A stretch of DNA of 64,000 nt from CAKRJP01 sp963589425 (GCA_963589425.1 CAVAKZ010000006.1:11703-75702), one strand, 5' to 3'; counted from the stretch's first letter, positions 50,529-59,554 are shown. Numbers and translations: made by a program. The notes: a model not told the origin generated them from the letters alone.

Positions 50529-50969
50529 ATGAAAATCGGAATCGGAAATGATCATGCAGCTGTTGAGATGAAAAATGAGATCGCAGAATATTTAAAAGAG
50601 AAGGGCTATGAGGTGGTAAATTTTGGGACAGATACCCATGAGAGTTGTAACTACCCGGAATATGGTGAGAAGGTAGGTAGAGCAGTAGTAGCAGGGGATG
50701 TAGATCTTGGAATCCTAATCTGCGGTACCGGAGTAGGAATTTCCCTGGCGGCTAATAAGGTAAAGGGGGTTCGGGCTGTGGTTTGTTCAGAACCATTTTC
50801 GGCCAAGCTTTCCAGACAGCACAACAATACAAATATTCTGGCCTTTGGTTCCCGCGTCATTGGAATTGAGATGGCAAAGATGATTATTGATGAATGGTTG
50901 GCTGCTGAATTTCAGGGAGGCAGACACCAGACCCGTGTAGACATGATCATGGCCATTGAAAATAAATAG
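50529..50969 (+). CDS. rpiB: Ribose-5-phosphate isomerase B / RpiB-LacAB family
   Basis: A 146-residue isomerase with KIGIGNDHAAVEMKNEI, DLGILICGTGVGISLAANKVKG (active-site Cys near 67 and the GTGxG phosphate loop), RAVVCSEPFSAKLSRQHNN (His near 99) and AFGSRVIGIEMA. It interconverts ribose and ribulose 5-phosphate; related LacAB and allose enzymes cannot be wholly ruled out. A HAD gene lies 49 nt downstream. Confidence 0.92.
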   Translation: MKIGIGNDHAAVEMKNEIAEYLKEKGYEVVNFGTDTHESCNYPEYGEKVGRAVVAGDVDLGILICGTGVGISLAANKVKGVRAVVCSEPFSAKLSRQHNNTNILAFGSRVIGIEMAKMIIDEWLAAEFQGGRHQTRVDMIMAIENK

Positions 50970-51018
50970 AAGATCTTATGATTCATCTATCGAAATTAAG
51001 AAGAAAATGGAGTAAAAA

Positions 51019-51660
51019 ATGGACGGAATTATTTTTGATATAGATGGAACCCTGTGGGATTCCACTCCAGAGGTGGCAGAATCTTGGAATGAGGCCTTGA
51101 GGGAAAATACTGATATAAAGATGGTCTTGACTCCAGAGATTTTAAGAAAGGAATTTGGAAAGCCTTTAAAGGAAATTCTAGAAGACTTGTTTCCTGATGA
51201 GGGACAAGGGGTGCGAGATGCCATTGCCGGACACCTTTACCGCTATGAGAACGACCGGGTGAGAAAGGCTCCTTGCCATCTCTATGAAGGTATGAAGGAG
51301 ACAGTGTGGGAGCTTTCAAAATCCTATCGGCTATTTATTGTCAGTAATTGTCAGGCCGGTTATCCGGAGGCCTTCCTTGAAAATACTGGCCTTTCTGATT
51401 GTTTTGAGGCCCACTTGTGTCCGGGAGACACGGGAATGTTAAAGGCCGACAATATCAGAAAAATCGTAGAGGACTATCATCTGGAAGCGCCTGTATATGT
51501 GGGGGATACTGCCGGGGATGCTTTGGCCTGTAAGGAGGCAACAGTACCTATGATCTATGCGGCCTACGGTTTTGGAGAAGTAGAAAAAGCAGATGCCGTG
51601 ATTGAAAGTTTTTTTGATCTGCCGGCTGTTATTAAGGAAATGGAGAAAAACAAAAAATAA
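51019..51660 (+). CDS. HAD hydrolase, phosphoglycolate phosphatase-like
   Basis: A 213-residue HAD family IA protein. It begins with IIFDIDGTLWDS (nucleophile and acid/base Asp), has a helical C1 cap (about 18-85), LFIVSNCQAGYPEAFL (motif II), KADNIRKIVEDY (motif III Lys) and VYVGDTAGDALACKEA (motif IV). The substrate is unknown; the pair with rpiB suggests sugar phosphates. The ThrE-type exporter follows 33 nt later. Confidence 0.9.
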   Translation: MDGIIFDIDGTLWDSTPEVAESWNEALRENTDIKMVLTPEILRKEFGKPLKEILEDLFPDEGQGVRDAIAGHLYRYENDRVRKAPCHLYEGMKETVWELSKSYRLFIVSNCQAGYPEAFLENTGLSDCFEAHLCPGDTGMLKADNIRKIVEDYHLEAPVYVGDTAGDALACKEATVPMIYAAYGFGEVEKADAVIESFFDLPAVIKEMEKNKK

Positions 51661-51693
51661 TAGGAACGATGAATATTTTTGGGAGAGGTTGCT

Positions 51694-52956
51694 ATGAACT
51701 ATAACAAAATAGTCCAGGGGATTTTGGATATCGGGGAGGCTATGGCCCAAAGTGGAGCAGAGTGCTTCAGACTTCAGGATAGCTTGTATCGAATAGCCAA
51801 AAGTTACGGATTTGTGCGCTATGATATATTTGCTATACCAAGTAATCTGCAGATTACGGTGGAGACACCGGAGGGGGAGATTATCACTCAGACCAGACAT
51901 ATTGAGCTGTCGGAGATGAATCTGGACCGGTTGGATTACCTTAATCACCTGTGCAGAACAATCTGTGCAAATCCCGTAGATGCAGATGAGCTCCATGAGA
52001 AGTTTATGGAGGTCATAAATCGGCCTGAGCAAAAGCCTTATTTGCGGTATGTTGCGGGAGTTATGGGAGGAACAGGTTTCGCCGTTTTCTTTGGATGTGA
52101 CTGGCAGGATGCTATTGTGGCGACCATTATTTCCCTTATGATCGTAGCAGTGGGAAAATGGTTGGAAAAACGAGAAAATAATCTGCTGATTTACAATGCG
52201 ATTCTGTCTTGTCTTTCTGAGACGGTGATTATGCTGTGTTCAAAAATTGGACTGGGACATCATTCAGAGTGGATTATGATCGGTATTGTCATGCTTCTGA
52301 TTTCAGGCCTTGGTATTACCAACGGAATTCGAGATTTGCTGCAGAGAGATTTTATTTCCGGATCCATTAAGATTATGGATTCTATTTTGGGAGCGGCAGG
52401 AATCGCTTTTGGAATTGCCTTTGCTATGTCTATGTTTGACAAGGGCGAATTGCAGGGTTTTGTGATTGCACCTAATTTTGCCCTGCAGTTAATCAGTTGT
52501 ACCATAGCCTGTACCGGATTTGCCTGGTGGTTTAAGGTGAAGGGCAAACAGGTGCTTTATTCTAGTATCGGAGCTTTCTTTACTTGGTTTGTATATATGG
52601 CAGCATATCATTTCAATAACAGTAATTTTTATGCCACCATCATTGGAGCTACTTTTGTGGCGGGATATGCCTTTGTAATGTCCAGGGTAAATCGTGCACC
52701 TTCCACTATATTTTTGACGGCTTCTGTATTCCCCTTGATTCCCGGACCCAATCTTTACTATATGATGTATGGATTTGTGGGTGGGGACAATGCCATGGCC
52801 TTTGAGCAAATGAAGGTCTTGTTTGAAACTTGTCTGGGAATTGCCTTTGGTTTTCTGATTGTGGATGTGGTTTCCAGGGTCTTAATGTACCAGTTGAAAC
52901 GAGATTTCCATATTGGAAAAGCTCCACAGCATCAAAATAATGAAGGGGAAGTGTAA
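51694..52956 (+). CDS. Threonine/serine exporter family protein (ThrE-like)
   Basis: A 420-residue protein holding both halves of ThrE in one chain: a soluble N-terminal part (about 1-110, IVQGILDIGEAMAQSGAECFR, the typical start) and about ten membrane helices in two groups (about 120-270 ThrE, 285-410 ThrB-like, with VNRAPSTIFLTASVFPLIPGPNLYY). Such proteins are thought to export small amino acids or dicarboxylates. ATG 51694 follows GGGAGAGGTTGCT. The sigma-like gene begins directly after its stop. Confidence 0.88.
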   Translation: MNYNKIVQGILDIGEAMAQSGAECFRLQDSLYRIAKSYGFVRYDIFAIPSNLQITVETPEGEIITQTRHIELSEMNLDRLDYLNHLCRTICANPVDADELHEKFMEVINRPEQKPYLRYVAGVMGGTGFAVFFGCDWQDAIVATIISLMIVAVGKWLEKRENNLLIYNAILSCLSETVIMLCSKIGLGHHSEWIMIGIVMLLISGLGITNGIRDLLQRDFISGSIKIMDSILGAAGIAFGIAFAMSMFDKGELQGFVIAPNFALQLISCTIACTGFAWWFKVKGKQVLYSSIGAFFTWFVYMAAYHFNNSNFYATIIGATFVAGYAFVMSRVNRAPSTIFLTASVFPLIPGPNLYYMMYGFVGGDNAMAFEQMKVLFETCLGIAFGFLIVDVVSRVLMYQLKRDFHIGKAPQHQNNEGEV

Positions 52957-52957
52957 T

Positions 52958-53821
52958 ATGGCAGATCGCATGGAATTTACCGCCAAGCTTGCGGGAGTAC
53001 TGGAAAAAGCGAAGGGACAGCAAAGCAGAATGTCTCGTTCGGAAGTAGAAGAATACTTTGAAGAAGACAATTTAAGCGAGGAACAGCTTGCCTTAGTATG
53101 TGAATATCTTATGAGTCAAAAGGTGATTGTCTCTGGCTTTGCACCAAGAACAGGTCAGATAAAAGAAGAGGCTAGTCAAAAGGTTTTGCAGGGAAAAGAG
53201 GCCTTGAGCAAGGCAGAGCGAGACTTTGCAGAGGACTACCTAAAAGATATTCAAAACATGAACCCCAAAACAGAGGAAGAGGAGCTTTTAAAGGATTTAA
53301 TGCCTCGAGTAGTGGAAATTGCTATAGAGTTAAAGCGACCGGAGAGTCCTCTGGGAGACCTTGTGCAGGAGGGAAGTGTGGCTCTTTTGCTTGGCACTCA
53401 GAAATTTTGGGAACCTGCAGAGATTGTCTGGGAGGATGAGGTCGCAGAAGAAGATATCTTGGCAGTGGAAGATGGGGATGATGCCTTAGACTTGGGAGAT
53501 GAGGACGTAAAAAACCAGATCCTGGAGGAGGTTCGGGCTGCCATTTGTACCATGGTTGAGGAACAGACAGAAACCAAGGCCAGAGATAAGAAGATGGTAA
53601 GCAAGGTTTCGGATTTGGATGATATCATTCAAAAAATGAAGGATGATTTCGGAAGAAAAGTGTCTGTAGATGAGGTGGCAGAACAAAGCGGATTAAGCCC
53701 GGAGGAGATTGCTGATATCTTAAAACTGGCAGGAGAAGAAGCTCCGGAAGACCTTTCGGAAGCCGGTGAGATTACAGATCTTTTTCATGTAGTAGAAAAC
53801 GGCCAGATGCCGACAGAATAG
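52958..53821 (+). CDS. Degenerate sigma-70-like protein without region 4
   Basis: A 287-residue acidic protein with scattered likeness to primary sigma factors. Residues 10-60 resemble region 1.1 (a helical domain with SRSEVEEYFEEDNLSEEQL). Residues 110-152 resemble region 2.1-2.2: LLKDLMPRVVEIAIEL then DLVQEGSVALLLGTQKF, compared with the sigma pattern DLIQEGNxGLxxAVxKFD. Residues 186-203 recall region 2.4 (EEVRAAICTMVEEQ), and 234-258 region 3 (KVSVDEVAEQSGLSPEEIADILKLA). The aromatic and basic residues for promoter melting and all of region 4 are absent. It may be an anti-sigma or core-binding protein; function unknown. It starts one base after the exporter stop. Confidence 0.72.
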   Translation: MADRMEFTAKLAGVLEKAKGQQSRMSRSEVEEYFEEDNLSEEQLALVCEYLMSQKVIVSGFAPRTGQIKEEASQKVLQGKEALSKAERDFAEDYLKDIQNMNPKTEEEELLKDLMPRVVEIAIELKRPESPLGDLVQEGSVALLLGTQKFWEPAEIVWEDEVAEEDILAVEDGDDALDLGDEDVKNQILEEVRAAICTMVEEQTETKARDKKMVSKVSDLDDIIQKMKDDFGRKVSVDEVAEQSGLSPEEIADILKLAGEEAPEDLSEAGEITDLFHVVENGQMPTE

Positions 53822-53831
53822 AAAAACAAAA

Positions 53832-53876
53832 AGACGAAGGATGTGGCCTTTTGCAGGCCAGTTTCCTTCGTCTTTT
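53832..53876 (+). terminator. Terminator after the sigma-like gene
   Basis: AGACGAAGGA pairs with TCCTTCGTCT, with an inner TGGCCT/AGGCCA helix and a short T-rich tail; A residues before it allow use from both sides. Confidence 0.85.
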
Positions 53877-53930
53877 CTTCATTCTTCTTGCATTTAAGGA
53901 TCTATAATCCTTAGAAATTTTTAAATATTT

Positions 53931-55214
53931 TTAAATGTTTTCCTTGGATTCTTCTTCCTCTTTGGCTTCCGGCAAGTATAGGTGTACTCGCTCGATGCGA
54001 TTTTTGTCTAATTTTTCAACAATCATCTTAATGCCATCTTCTGTGGTGAAAGAATCTCCAACTTCCGGAAAACGGTCTAGGTGTTCGATAATAAATCCTC
54101 CAAGAGAGTCATAGTCCTCTGAGGAGAGATTAAGATCAAGTTCATCATTTAAATCATCAAGGTTAATGGACGCCTCCACAGTATACTCTAAGTCGTTGAT
54201 CTTTGTGATAAACTCTTCTTCATTTTCATCATATTCATCATGGATCTCGCCAACGATTTCTTCCAAAATATCTTCCAAAGTAATAAGGCCGGAGGTCTCG
54301 CCATATTCATCCAGAACAATGGCGATATTAAGAGAAGCCTGCCGCATTTCCACTAAGAGCTCAGAAATATCCTTATATTCATAGGTGAAATAAGGCTCTC
54401 TCATAATGTCACTGACATGAAAATCACCGGTATTGGTATACAAAAGCAGGTCCTTCATGTTAATGGTTCCAATCACATTGTCGGTGGTGTCTTTATAAAT
54501 AGGAAGTCTGGTAAATTTATCCTCTCTGAAAATTTCAATTAAATCATCGTAGCTGCTGTTCACATCTGCAAAAGTGACATGGACCCTGGGAACCATAACA
54601 TCTTTCGCTTTTGCATCGCCTAAGTCGAACACATTATAGATCATTTCCTTTTCTTCAGATTCAATGACCCCGTCCTCGTGGCTTACATCTACGATGGTAC
54701 GCAGTTCCCCTTCTGTCATAGACTTATTATTGGCGTTGGGATCGATTCGCATTAGGCGGAATAATACCGATGACAAGCCGTTGATAATAAAAATAAAGGG
54801 CGTCATTACAATAATAAATATATGAATAACCTTTGCATAAAGCAGGGAAATTTTTTCGGCATGAAGAGTAGCGAGAGTCTTTGGCGTGATCTCGCCAAAA
54901 AGCAAAATAGCAACTGTTAATATAGCACTGGCAATGGCCACCATAGAACCTCCTAAATGGTAGGACAGGGTAGTGGTTAAGGATGCGGCTGATAAATTAA
55001 CGATGTTATTGCCTATTAGGATAGCACTTAACATTTTGGAAGAATCATCTGTAATCTTAAGAACGATCTGGGCATTTTTGTTGCTTTCCTCTGCAAGATT
55101 ACGGATCCTTATACGGTTTACAGTTGTAAGTGCGGTTTCTGCCGATGAGAAAAATGCAGAAAGGGCTAATAAGATAATAAGAATAATTAATTGCGCGACG
55201 ACACTCGAGTCCAC
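53931..55214 (-). CDS. CNNM/CorC-type membrane protein with CBS domains
   Basis: A 427-residue hemolysin-family protein: DUF21/CNNM membrane domain with four helices (about 5-190: SAFFSSAETALTTVNRIRI, LFGEITPKTLATLHAEKI), two CBS domains (about 205-325: MVPRVHVTFADVNSSYDDL, GTINMKDLL, IVLDEYGETSGLITLEDILEEIVGEI) and a C-terminal CorC/HlyC domain (about 340-420). The family is linked to Mg2+ efflux or divalent cation balance; the name hemolysin is historical. It is divergent from murB. Confidence 0.92.
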   Translation of the reverse strand: MDSSVVAQLIILIILLALSAFFSSAETALTTVNRIRIRNLAEESNKNAQIVLKITDDSSKMLSAILIGNNIVNLSAASLTTTLSYHLGGSMVAIASAILTVAILLFGEITPKTLATLHAEKISLLYAKVIHIFIIVMTPFIFIINGLSSVLFRLMRIDPNANNKSMTEGELRTIVDVSHEDGVIESEEKEMIYNVFDLGDAKAKDVMVPRVHVTFADVNSSYDDLIEIFREDKFTRLPIYKDTTDNVIGTINMKDLLLYTNTGDFHVSDIMREPYFTYEYKDISELLVEMRQASLNIAIVLDEYGETSGLITLEDILEEIVGEIHDEYDENEEEFITKINDLEYTVEASINLDDLNDELDLNLSSEDYDSLGGFIIEHLDRFPEVGDSFTTEDGIKMIVEKLDKNRIERVHLYLPEAKEEEESKENI

Positions 55215-55342
55215 GGGAAAACATCACTCCTTCTTGAAAATTGTTTTCCATCAATATACAGCATCTGCTGGAATTTTGCAAGAGTCCCTTGAGTTTGAAA
55301 AACACTTAGTGTAACATATTAAATAAGTTGGGAGGACGAATT

Positions 55343-56254
55343 ATGAACCAGAAAATTTATGATAAATTTGCAAGTATTGTGACAGAAAAAAGGGCCTTGC
55401 TTGAGGAAGCTATGAGTAAGCACACTACTTTTAGAGTAGGAGGACCGGCAGAATATTTTCTTATTCCGGAGACGGAGGAAGAAGTGTGTAAGCTTGTGGC
55501 TATTTGCAGGAAAGAGGAGGTCCCCTATTATATAATAGGAAATGGAAGCAATTTGCTGGTATCTGATGCAGGATATAGGGGGGCAATTATTCAAATTGGC
55601 CGTAGGATGAACGAAATTAAGGTGGAAGGAAACTTTATAACAGCCCAGGCCGGAGCCCTTTTATCAGCCATTGGGAACAAGGCCTTGGAGCATTCTCTGG
55701 GAGGCTTTGAATTTGCTGCAGGAATTCCTGGATGCCTTGGGGGAGCTTGTGTGATGAATGCCGGAGCCTACGGCGGAGAGATGAAGGATATCTTAAAGAG
55801 TGTTACCGTTTTAAATACACAGGGAGAAATAGAAATCCTTCCTGTGGAAGCCTTGGAACTAGGATATCGCAGCAGCTTGCTTGGCAAAAGAGGAGATATC
55901 GTTCTTGCAGCAAAGATTGAGCTTGCCACCAAGGAAGCAAAAGAAATCAAGGCTCTTATGGAGGAACTAAGGCAAAAACGAATAGACAAACAGCCCTTGG
56001 AGTATCCTAGTGCAGGAAGTACTTTTAAGCGGCCGGAGGGATATTTTGCCGGAAAATTGATTCAGGATGCAGGACTTAAGGGCTTCCAGGTAGGAGGAGC
56101 CCAGGTTTCGGAGAAGCATTCAGGTTTTGTCATTAACAAGGACCACGCAAGTGCAGCGGATATTGATAGTCTGATGCGACAGGTTTCAGAAAAAGTAGAA
56201 GAAAAATTTGGAGTGCCTTTGGAGGCGGAAGTAAAAAGATTGGGTCAGTTTTAA
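55343..56254 (+). CDS. murB: UDP-N-acetylenolpyruvoylglucosamine reductase
   Basis: A 303-residue FAD enzyme for the second step of peptidoglycan precursor synthesis. Family marks: HTTFRVGGPAEYFLIP, YIIGNGSNLLVSDAGYRG (FAD site), GGFEFAAGIPGCLGGACVMNAGAYGGEM, YPSAGSTFKRPEGYFAGKLIQDAGLKG (active-site Ser) and VSEKHSGFVINKDHA. It is the short type II MurB found in Firmicutes. ATG 55343 follows GGGAGGACGAATT. rapZ follows after 45 nt, an order shared with many Clostridia. Confidence 0.96.
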   Translation: MNQKIYDKFASIVTEKRALLEEAMSKHTTFRVGGPAEYFLIPETEEEVCKLVAICRKEEVPYYIIGNGSNLLVSDAGYRGAIIQIGRRMNEIKVEGNFITAQAGALLSAIGNKALEHSLGGFEFAAGIPGCLGGACVMNAGAYGGEMKDILKSVTVLNTQGEIEILPVEALELGYRSSLLGKRGDIVLAAKIELATKEAKEIKALMEELRQKRIDKQPLEYPSAGSTFKRPEGYFAGKLIQDAGLKGFQVGGAQVSEKHSGFVINKDHASAADIDSLMRQVSEKVEEKFGVPLEAEVKRLGQF

Positions 56255-56299
56255 TAGGACCCATAAGAACTAAAAGTTAAAAGCTAAAAGGAGAGGTTT

Positions 56300-57181
56300 A
56301 TGAGAATTGTCATTGTAACCGGCATGTCCGGAGCGGGAAAAAGTACAGCTCTTAAGATGCTGGAGGATTTTGGATATTTTTGTGTGGACAATCTGCCTTT
56401 TCCTTTGATTCCCAAAATGGCAGAACTTCTTACGGTTCCCGGATCTGAGACGGAAAAGGCAGCTCTTGGAATTGATATTCGAAGCAGCCATAGCTTTAAA
56501 GAACTTGAAAATATTTTGGATGATTTGGATGAAAAATCCATCGACTACGAAATCTTATTTTTAGAATCTTCCGATGATGCCCTGATTAAGCGTTATAAGG
56601 AGACGAGAAGATACCACCCTTTGTCCGGTCGGGACGGGAAGGTGGACGATGGGATTCGGAAAGAACGACAGGAGCTAGCCTTCCTTAAAGAACGAGCCAA
56701 CTACGTTTTGGATACAACCCACACTTTAACAAGAGAGCTTCGTCAGGAACTTCAAAGGATTTTTGTTGACAATAAAGAATATCATAATCTCTATATTACG
56801 GTAGAATCCTTTGGCTTTAAATATGGAATCCCAAAAGACGCAGACCTAGTGTTTGATGTGCGATTCCTTCCAAATCCCTATTATGTAGAGGGGCTTCGTC
56901 CCTTAACGGGAAATGATCAATCCATTAAAGACTATGTTATGCAGGGTGGTTTGGCAGAAGCATTCCTGGAAAAATTACTGGATATGGTGAGGTTTTTGAT
57001 TCCTAATTATATTAAGGAAGGAAAAACTCAGTTGGTAATTGCCATAGGGTGTACCGGAGGCAAGCATCGCTCTGTTACCCTGGCAAATGCCTTGTATGAA
57101 AGCTTAAAGGAAGGTGCGGATTATGGACTTCGCATCGAGCATAGCGATATCGGAAAGGATGCCATTACAAAAGCAAAGTAA
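56300..57181 (+). CDS. rapZ: RapZ-family nucleotide-binding protein (YvcJ)
   Basis: A 293-residue P-loop protein: VTGMSGAGKSTALKMLEDFGY holds the Walker A (residues 8-15), CVDNLPFPLIP is the family's Walker B-like strand, then ESSDDALIKRYKETRRYHPLSG and, in the C-terminal domain, DVRFLPNPYYVEGLRPLTG and IAIGCTGGKHRSVTLAN. In Escherichia coli RapZ controls the small RNA GlmZ; in Firmicutes the relative YvcJ has GTPase activity and a less clear role. It lies in the conserved rapZ-whiA-crh group, but the usual middle gene yvcK is missing here. Confidence 0.95.
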   Translation: MRIVIVTGMSGAGKSTALKMLEDFGYFCVDNLPFPLIPKMAELLTVPGSETEKAALGIDIRSSHSFKELENILDDLDEKSIDYEILFLESSDDALIKRYKETRRYHPLSGRDGKVDDGIRKERQELAFLKERANYVLDTTHTLTRELRQELQRIFVDNKEYHNLYITVESFGFKYGIPKDADLVFDVRFLPNPYYVEGLRPLTGNDQSIKDYVMQGGLAEAFLEKLLDMVRFLIPNYIKEGKTQLVIAIGCTGGKHRSVTLANALYESLKEGADYGLRIEHSDIGKDAITKAK

Positions 57182-57190
57182 GGAGTGTTT

Positions 57191-58069
57191 ATGTCATTTT
57201 CAGGACAAATTAAAGAGGAACTTGCAAAACAAGAAAAAGAAGCCAGACATTGTAATTTAGCGGAATTGTCGGCTTTTATAAGGATGTCCGGAGAAATAAA
57301 GCAGGTTAGAGATGACTATAGTATGCATTTTCATACGGAAAACCTGGCAGTTGCAAGAAAGTGCTTTACATTACTGAGAAAAACATTTAATATAAAGGCT
57401 GATATTGCAGTGCGTAGGCATATGCCAAAGGACAGCGCTAGCTACGATATTTATGGACACGGACCGGAACTGATAGCCATACGGAATGCGTCCTTGCAGT
57501 CTTCTTGCTGTAAGAGGTCCTATCTTAGAGGGGCATTTCTTACTTCGGGATCCATGAGCGATCCCAATAAGTCTTATCACTTCGAGATTGTATGTGATGA
57601 GGCGCCATTAGCAGAACAATTAAGGGAACTCATGCTGAGTTTTGGATTGGATGGGAAAGTAGTGGAGCGCAAGCAACACTACGTTGTTTATTTAAAGGAA
57701 GGCTCGCAGATCGTAGATGTACTCAATGTTATGGAAGCCCATGTGGCACTGATGGAATTCGAGAATGTTCGGATTATGAAGGACATGCGAAATAGTGTCA
57801 ACCGCAAGGTGAACTGTGAGACTGCCAATATTAATAAAACGGTATCGGCTGCTGTGAAGCAGACGGAGGATATTAAATATATTCAGGATGCCAATGGCTT
57901 GGATAAGTTGCCGGAAGGTTTGAAGGACGTTGCCCTTACACGTCTTGCTTACCCGGATGCGACTTTAAAAGAACTGGGTGAACTTCTAGAACACCCCGTT
58001 GGGAAATCGGGAGTTAACCATAGATTGCGTAAGTTAAGCGAGATCGCTGAGAAGTTAAGGGACAGGTAG
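57191..58069 (+). CDS. whiA: DNA-binding protein WhiA
   Basis: A 292-residue WhiA: an N-terminal domain related to LAGLIDADG homing endonucleases (about 1-190: SFSGQIKEELAKQ, CCKRSYLRGAFLTSGSMSDP, YHFEIVCDE) and a C-terminal helix-turn-helix (about 210-290: CETANINKTVSAAVKQTEDI, LTRLAYPDATLKELGELL, PVGKSGVNHRLRKL). It binds DNA in actinobacteria and, in Bacillus, affects cell division and chromosome segregation. ATG 57191 follows AAGGAGTGTTT, 10 bases after the rapZ stop. Confidence 0.96.
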   Translation: MSFSGQIKEELAKQEKEARHCNLAELSAFIRMSGEIKQVRDDYSMHFHTENLAVARKCFTLLRKTFNIKADIAVRRHMPKDSASYDIYGHGPELIAIRNASLQSSCCKRSYLRGAFLTSGSMSDPNKSYHFEIVCDEAPLAEQLRELMLSFGLDGKVVERKQHYVVYLKEGSQIVDVLNVMEAHVALMEFENVRIMKDMRNSVNRKVNCETANINKTVSAAVKQTEDIKYIQDANGLDKLPEGLKDVALTRLAYPDATLKELGELLEHPVGKSGVNHRLRKLSEIAEKLRDR

Positions 58070-58085
58070 GGAGGAACGTTTTGGT

Positions 58086-58340
58086 ATGATTACAAAACCA
58101 GTAACAATCCAGAATAATATGGAAATGGAAGATCGACCAATTGCACATCTGGTACAAGAAGCAAGTCAGTATCAGAGTCAAGTATTCATTATGATGGAAG
58201 ATAAGAAGATCAACGCTAAGAGCATCATGGGTATGATGTCCCTTCGTTTACAAAAAGGAGAGAGCGTTGAAGTAATCGCTGACGGATCAGATGAGAAGGA
58301 TGCGGTTGCGGGAATTGAGAGCTTTTTGTGTGCAAGATAA
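58086..58340 (+). CDS. crh: Crh-like HPr paralogue lacking His15
   Basis: An 84-residue HPr-fold protein. Aligned with HPr, the phosphotransfer site His15 is replaced: residues 13-18 read EMEDRP, with Glu15 before the conserved Arg17-Pro18. The regulatory serine is kept at exactly position 46 (NAKSIMGMMSL), the target of HPr kinase. It therefore cannot pass phosphate in sugar uptake but may be phosphorylated at Ser46 as a catabolite-repression cofactor, as Crh in Bacillus, which also lies after whiA. The start follows GGGAGGAACGTTTTGGT. A small gap of 16 nt separates it from whiA. Confidence 0.9.
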   Translation: MITKPVTIQNNMEMEDRPIAHLVQEASQYQSQVFIMMEDKKINAKSIMGMMSLRLQKGESVEVIADGSDEKDAVAGIESFLCAR

Positions 58341-58407
58341 TTTCTTTGCAGGAAGAAGCTTGCCCGGATGCTATAGTAGAACATAATTGAAGATGAAAAG
58401 TTAAGAG

Positions 58408-58436
58408 AAAAGGCATATGTGTTACATATGTCTTTT
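58408..58436 (+). terminator. Hairpin, probable weak terminator after crh
   Basis: AAAAGGCATATGT pairs with ACATATGTCTTTT around a three-base loop (one G-U); the T-rich tail is broken (TTTTGTTGG). Confidence 0.6.
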
Positions 58437-58501
58437 GTTGGTTATTAGATGTTGAAAAAGTGGATGTAATAGTCGCAAAAAGAGTATTAGAGGTGAAGGT
58501 T

Positions 58502-59464
58502 ATGAAACGAATGCTTTTTATATTTAATCCCCATGCCGGCAAAGAAATTTTAAAGCCTCAGTTATCTGAGGTTCTGGATATATTTGTAAAAGGAGGTTAC
58601 GAGGTAGTGGCCCATCCTACCCAGGGATACCAGGATGCCTATCGAAAAATCTTGGATTACGATCCATCTGCCTACGATATGATCGTATGTAGCGGTGGGG
58701 ATGGAACCATTGATGAGATTGTCAGTGGAATGATGGAGAGAGCGCCTGAGGATCGAAGGCCGGTAAGCTATATTCCGGCAGGCACTACCAACGATTTTGC
58801 TTGTAGCCTGCATATTCCGAGAAATGTTTTGAAAGCTGCAGACAATGCAGTTCACGGAGCCAGCTTTGGCTGTGATGTTGGACAATTTAACGATACCTAT
58901 TTTGCCTACATTGCAGCTTTTGGACTTTTTACAGATGTTTCCTATGAAACCACCCAGGAAATGAAAAATGTTTTGGGACATTTGGCTTATGTTTTGGAAG
59001 GCACCAAGCGTTTGTTCAATATCCCTTCTTATAAAATTAAGGTTAGCCATGACGGAGAAACCATAGAGGATGAGTTTATTTATGGCATGGTTACCAACTC
59101 CAAGTCTGTAGGGGGCTTTCGTAATATGATCGGAAAGAGCGTGACCTTTGATGATGGCCTTTTTGAGGTAACCTTGATCCGCACCCCCAAGAATCCTCTG
59201 GAACTTCAGGAAATTGTGGCTGCCCTTTTGGTAGAGCAGGCAGATAGCAAGCACATGTATACTTTCCGAACAGGACATATTAGCTTTGAGTCTGTGGAGG
59301 AGATTCCATGGACCTTAGACGGAGAATTTGGCGGTTCCCATGATGAGGTGGAGATTAATAATCTAAAGCAGCAATTACAAATTATGGTACCCCAAAAACA
59401 TCTGAGAGATGTCAGCGGAGAGTACCGCAAAAAGTTGGCAGCTGACCAACTGAAAAAAAATTAA
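58502..59464 (+). CDS. Diacylglycerol kinase-family lipid kinase (DagK/YegS-like)
   Basis: A 320-residue DAGK-type kinase: LFIFNPHAGKEILKPQL at the start, MIVCSGGDGTIDEIVSGM with the glycine-rich nucleotide motif near 62-72, YIPAGTTNDFACSLHIPRN and, in the beta-sandwich domain, DDGLFEVTLIRTP and IPWTLDGEFGGSHDEVEI, where the family's C-terminal DGE motif lies. It phosphorylates diacylglycerol or a similar lipid at the membrane. ATG 58502 is chosen for GAGGTGAAGGTT before it; the upstream in-frame start at 58460 would add 14 residues. Confidence 0.92.
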   Translation: MKRMLFIFNPHAGKEILKPQLSEVLDIFVKGGYEVVAHPTQGYQDAYRKILDYDPSAYDMIVCSGGDGTIDEIVSGMMERAPEDRRPVSYIPAGTTNDFACSLHIPRNVLKAADNAVHGASFGCDVGQFNDTYFAYIAAFGLFTDVSYETTQEMKNVLGHLAYVLEGTKRLFNIPSYKIKVSHDGETIEDEFIYGMVTNSKSVGGFRNMIGKSVTFDDGLFEVTLIRTPKNPLELQEIVAALLVEQADSKHMYTFRTGHISFESVEEIPWTLDGEFGGSHDEVEINNLKQQLQIMVPQKHLRDVSGEYRKKLAADQLKKN

Positions 59465-59482
59465 AAAAATTCAAAAAAACAC

Positions 59483-59511
59483 TTGCAATTTAAAAATAAC
59501 CTTGCTATACT
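59483..59511 (+). promoter_or_regulatory. Promoter of tRNA-Glu
   Basis: TTGCAA (59483-59488) and TATACT (59506-59511) with 17-bp spacing, about 43 bases before the tRNA; a strong consensus-like promoter. Confidence 0.85.
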
Positions 59512-59554
59512 ATGCAAGTACGATGCGCGAGGGCGTAACGCACAAGGTTATTTT

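Noticed and set aside
58562..59278. 238-codon open frame antisense to the lipid kinase gene.
   Set aside because: Shadow of the strongly conserved plus-strand kinase frame.
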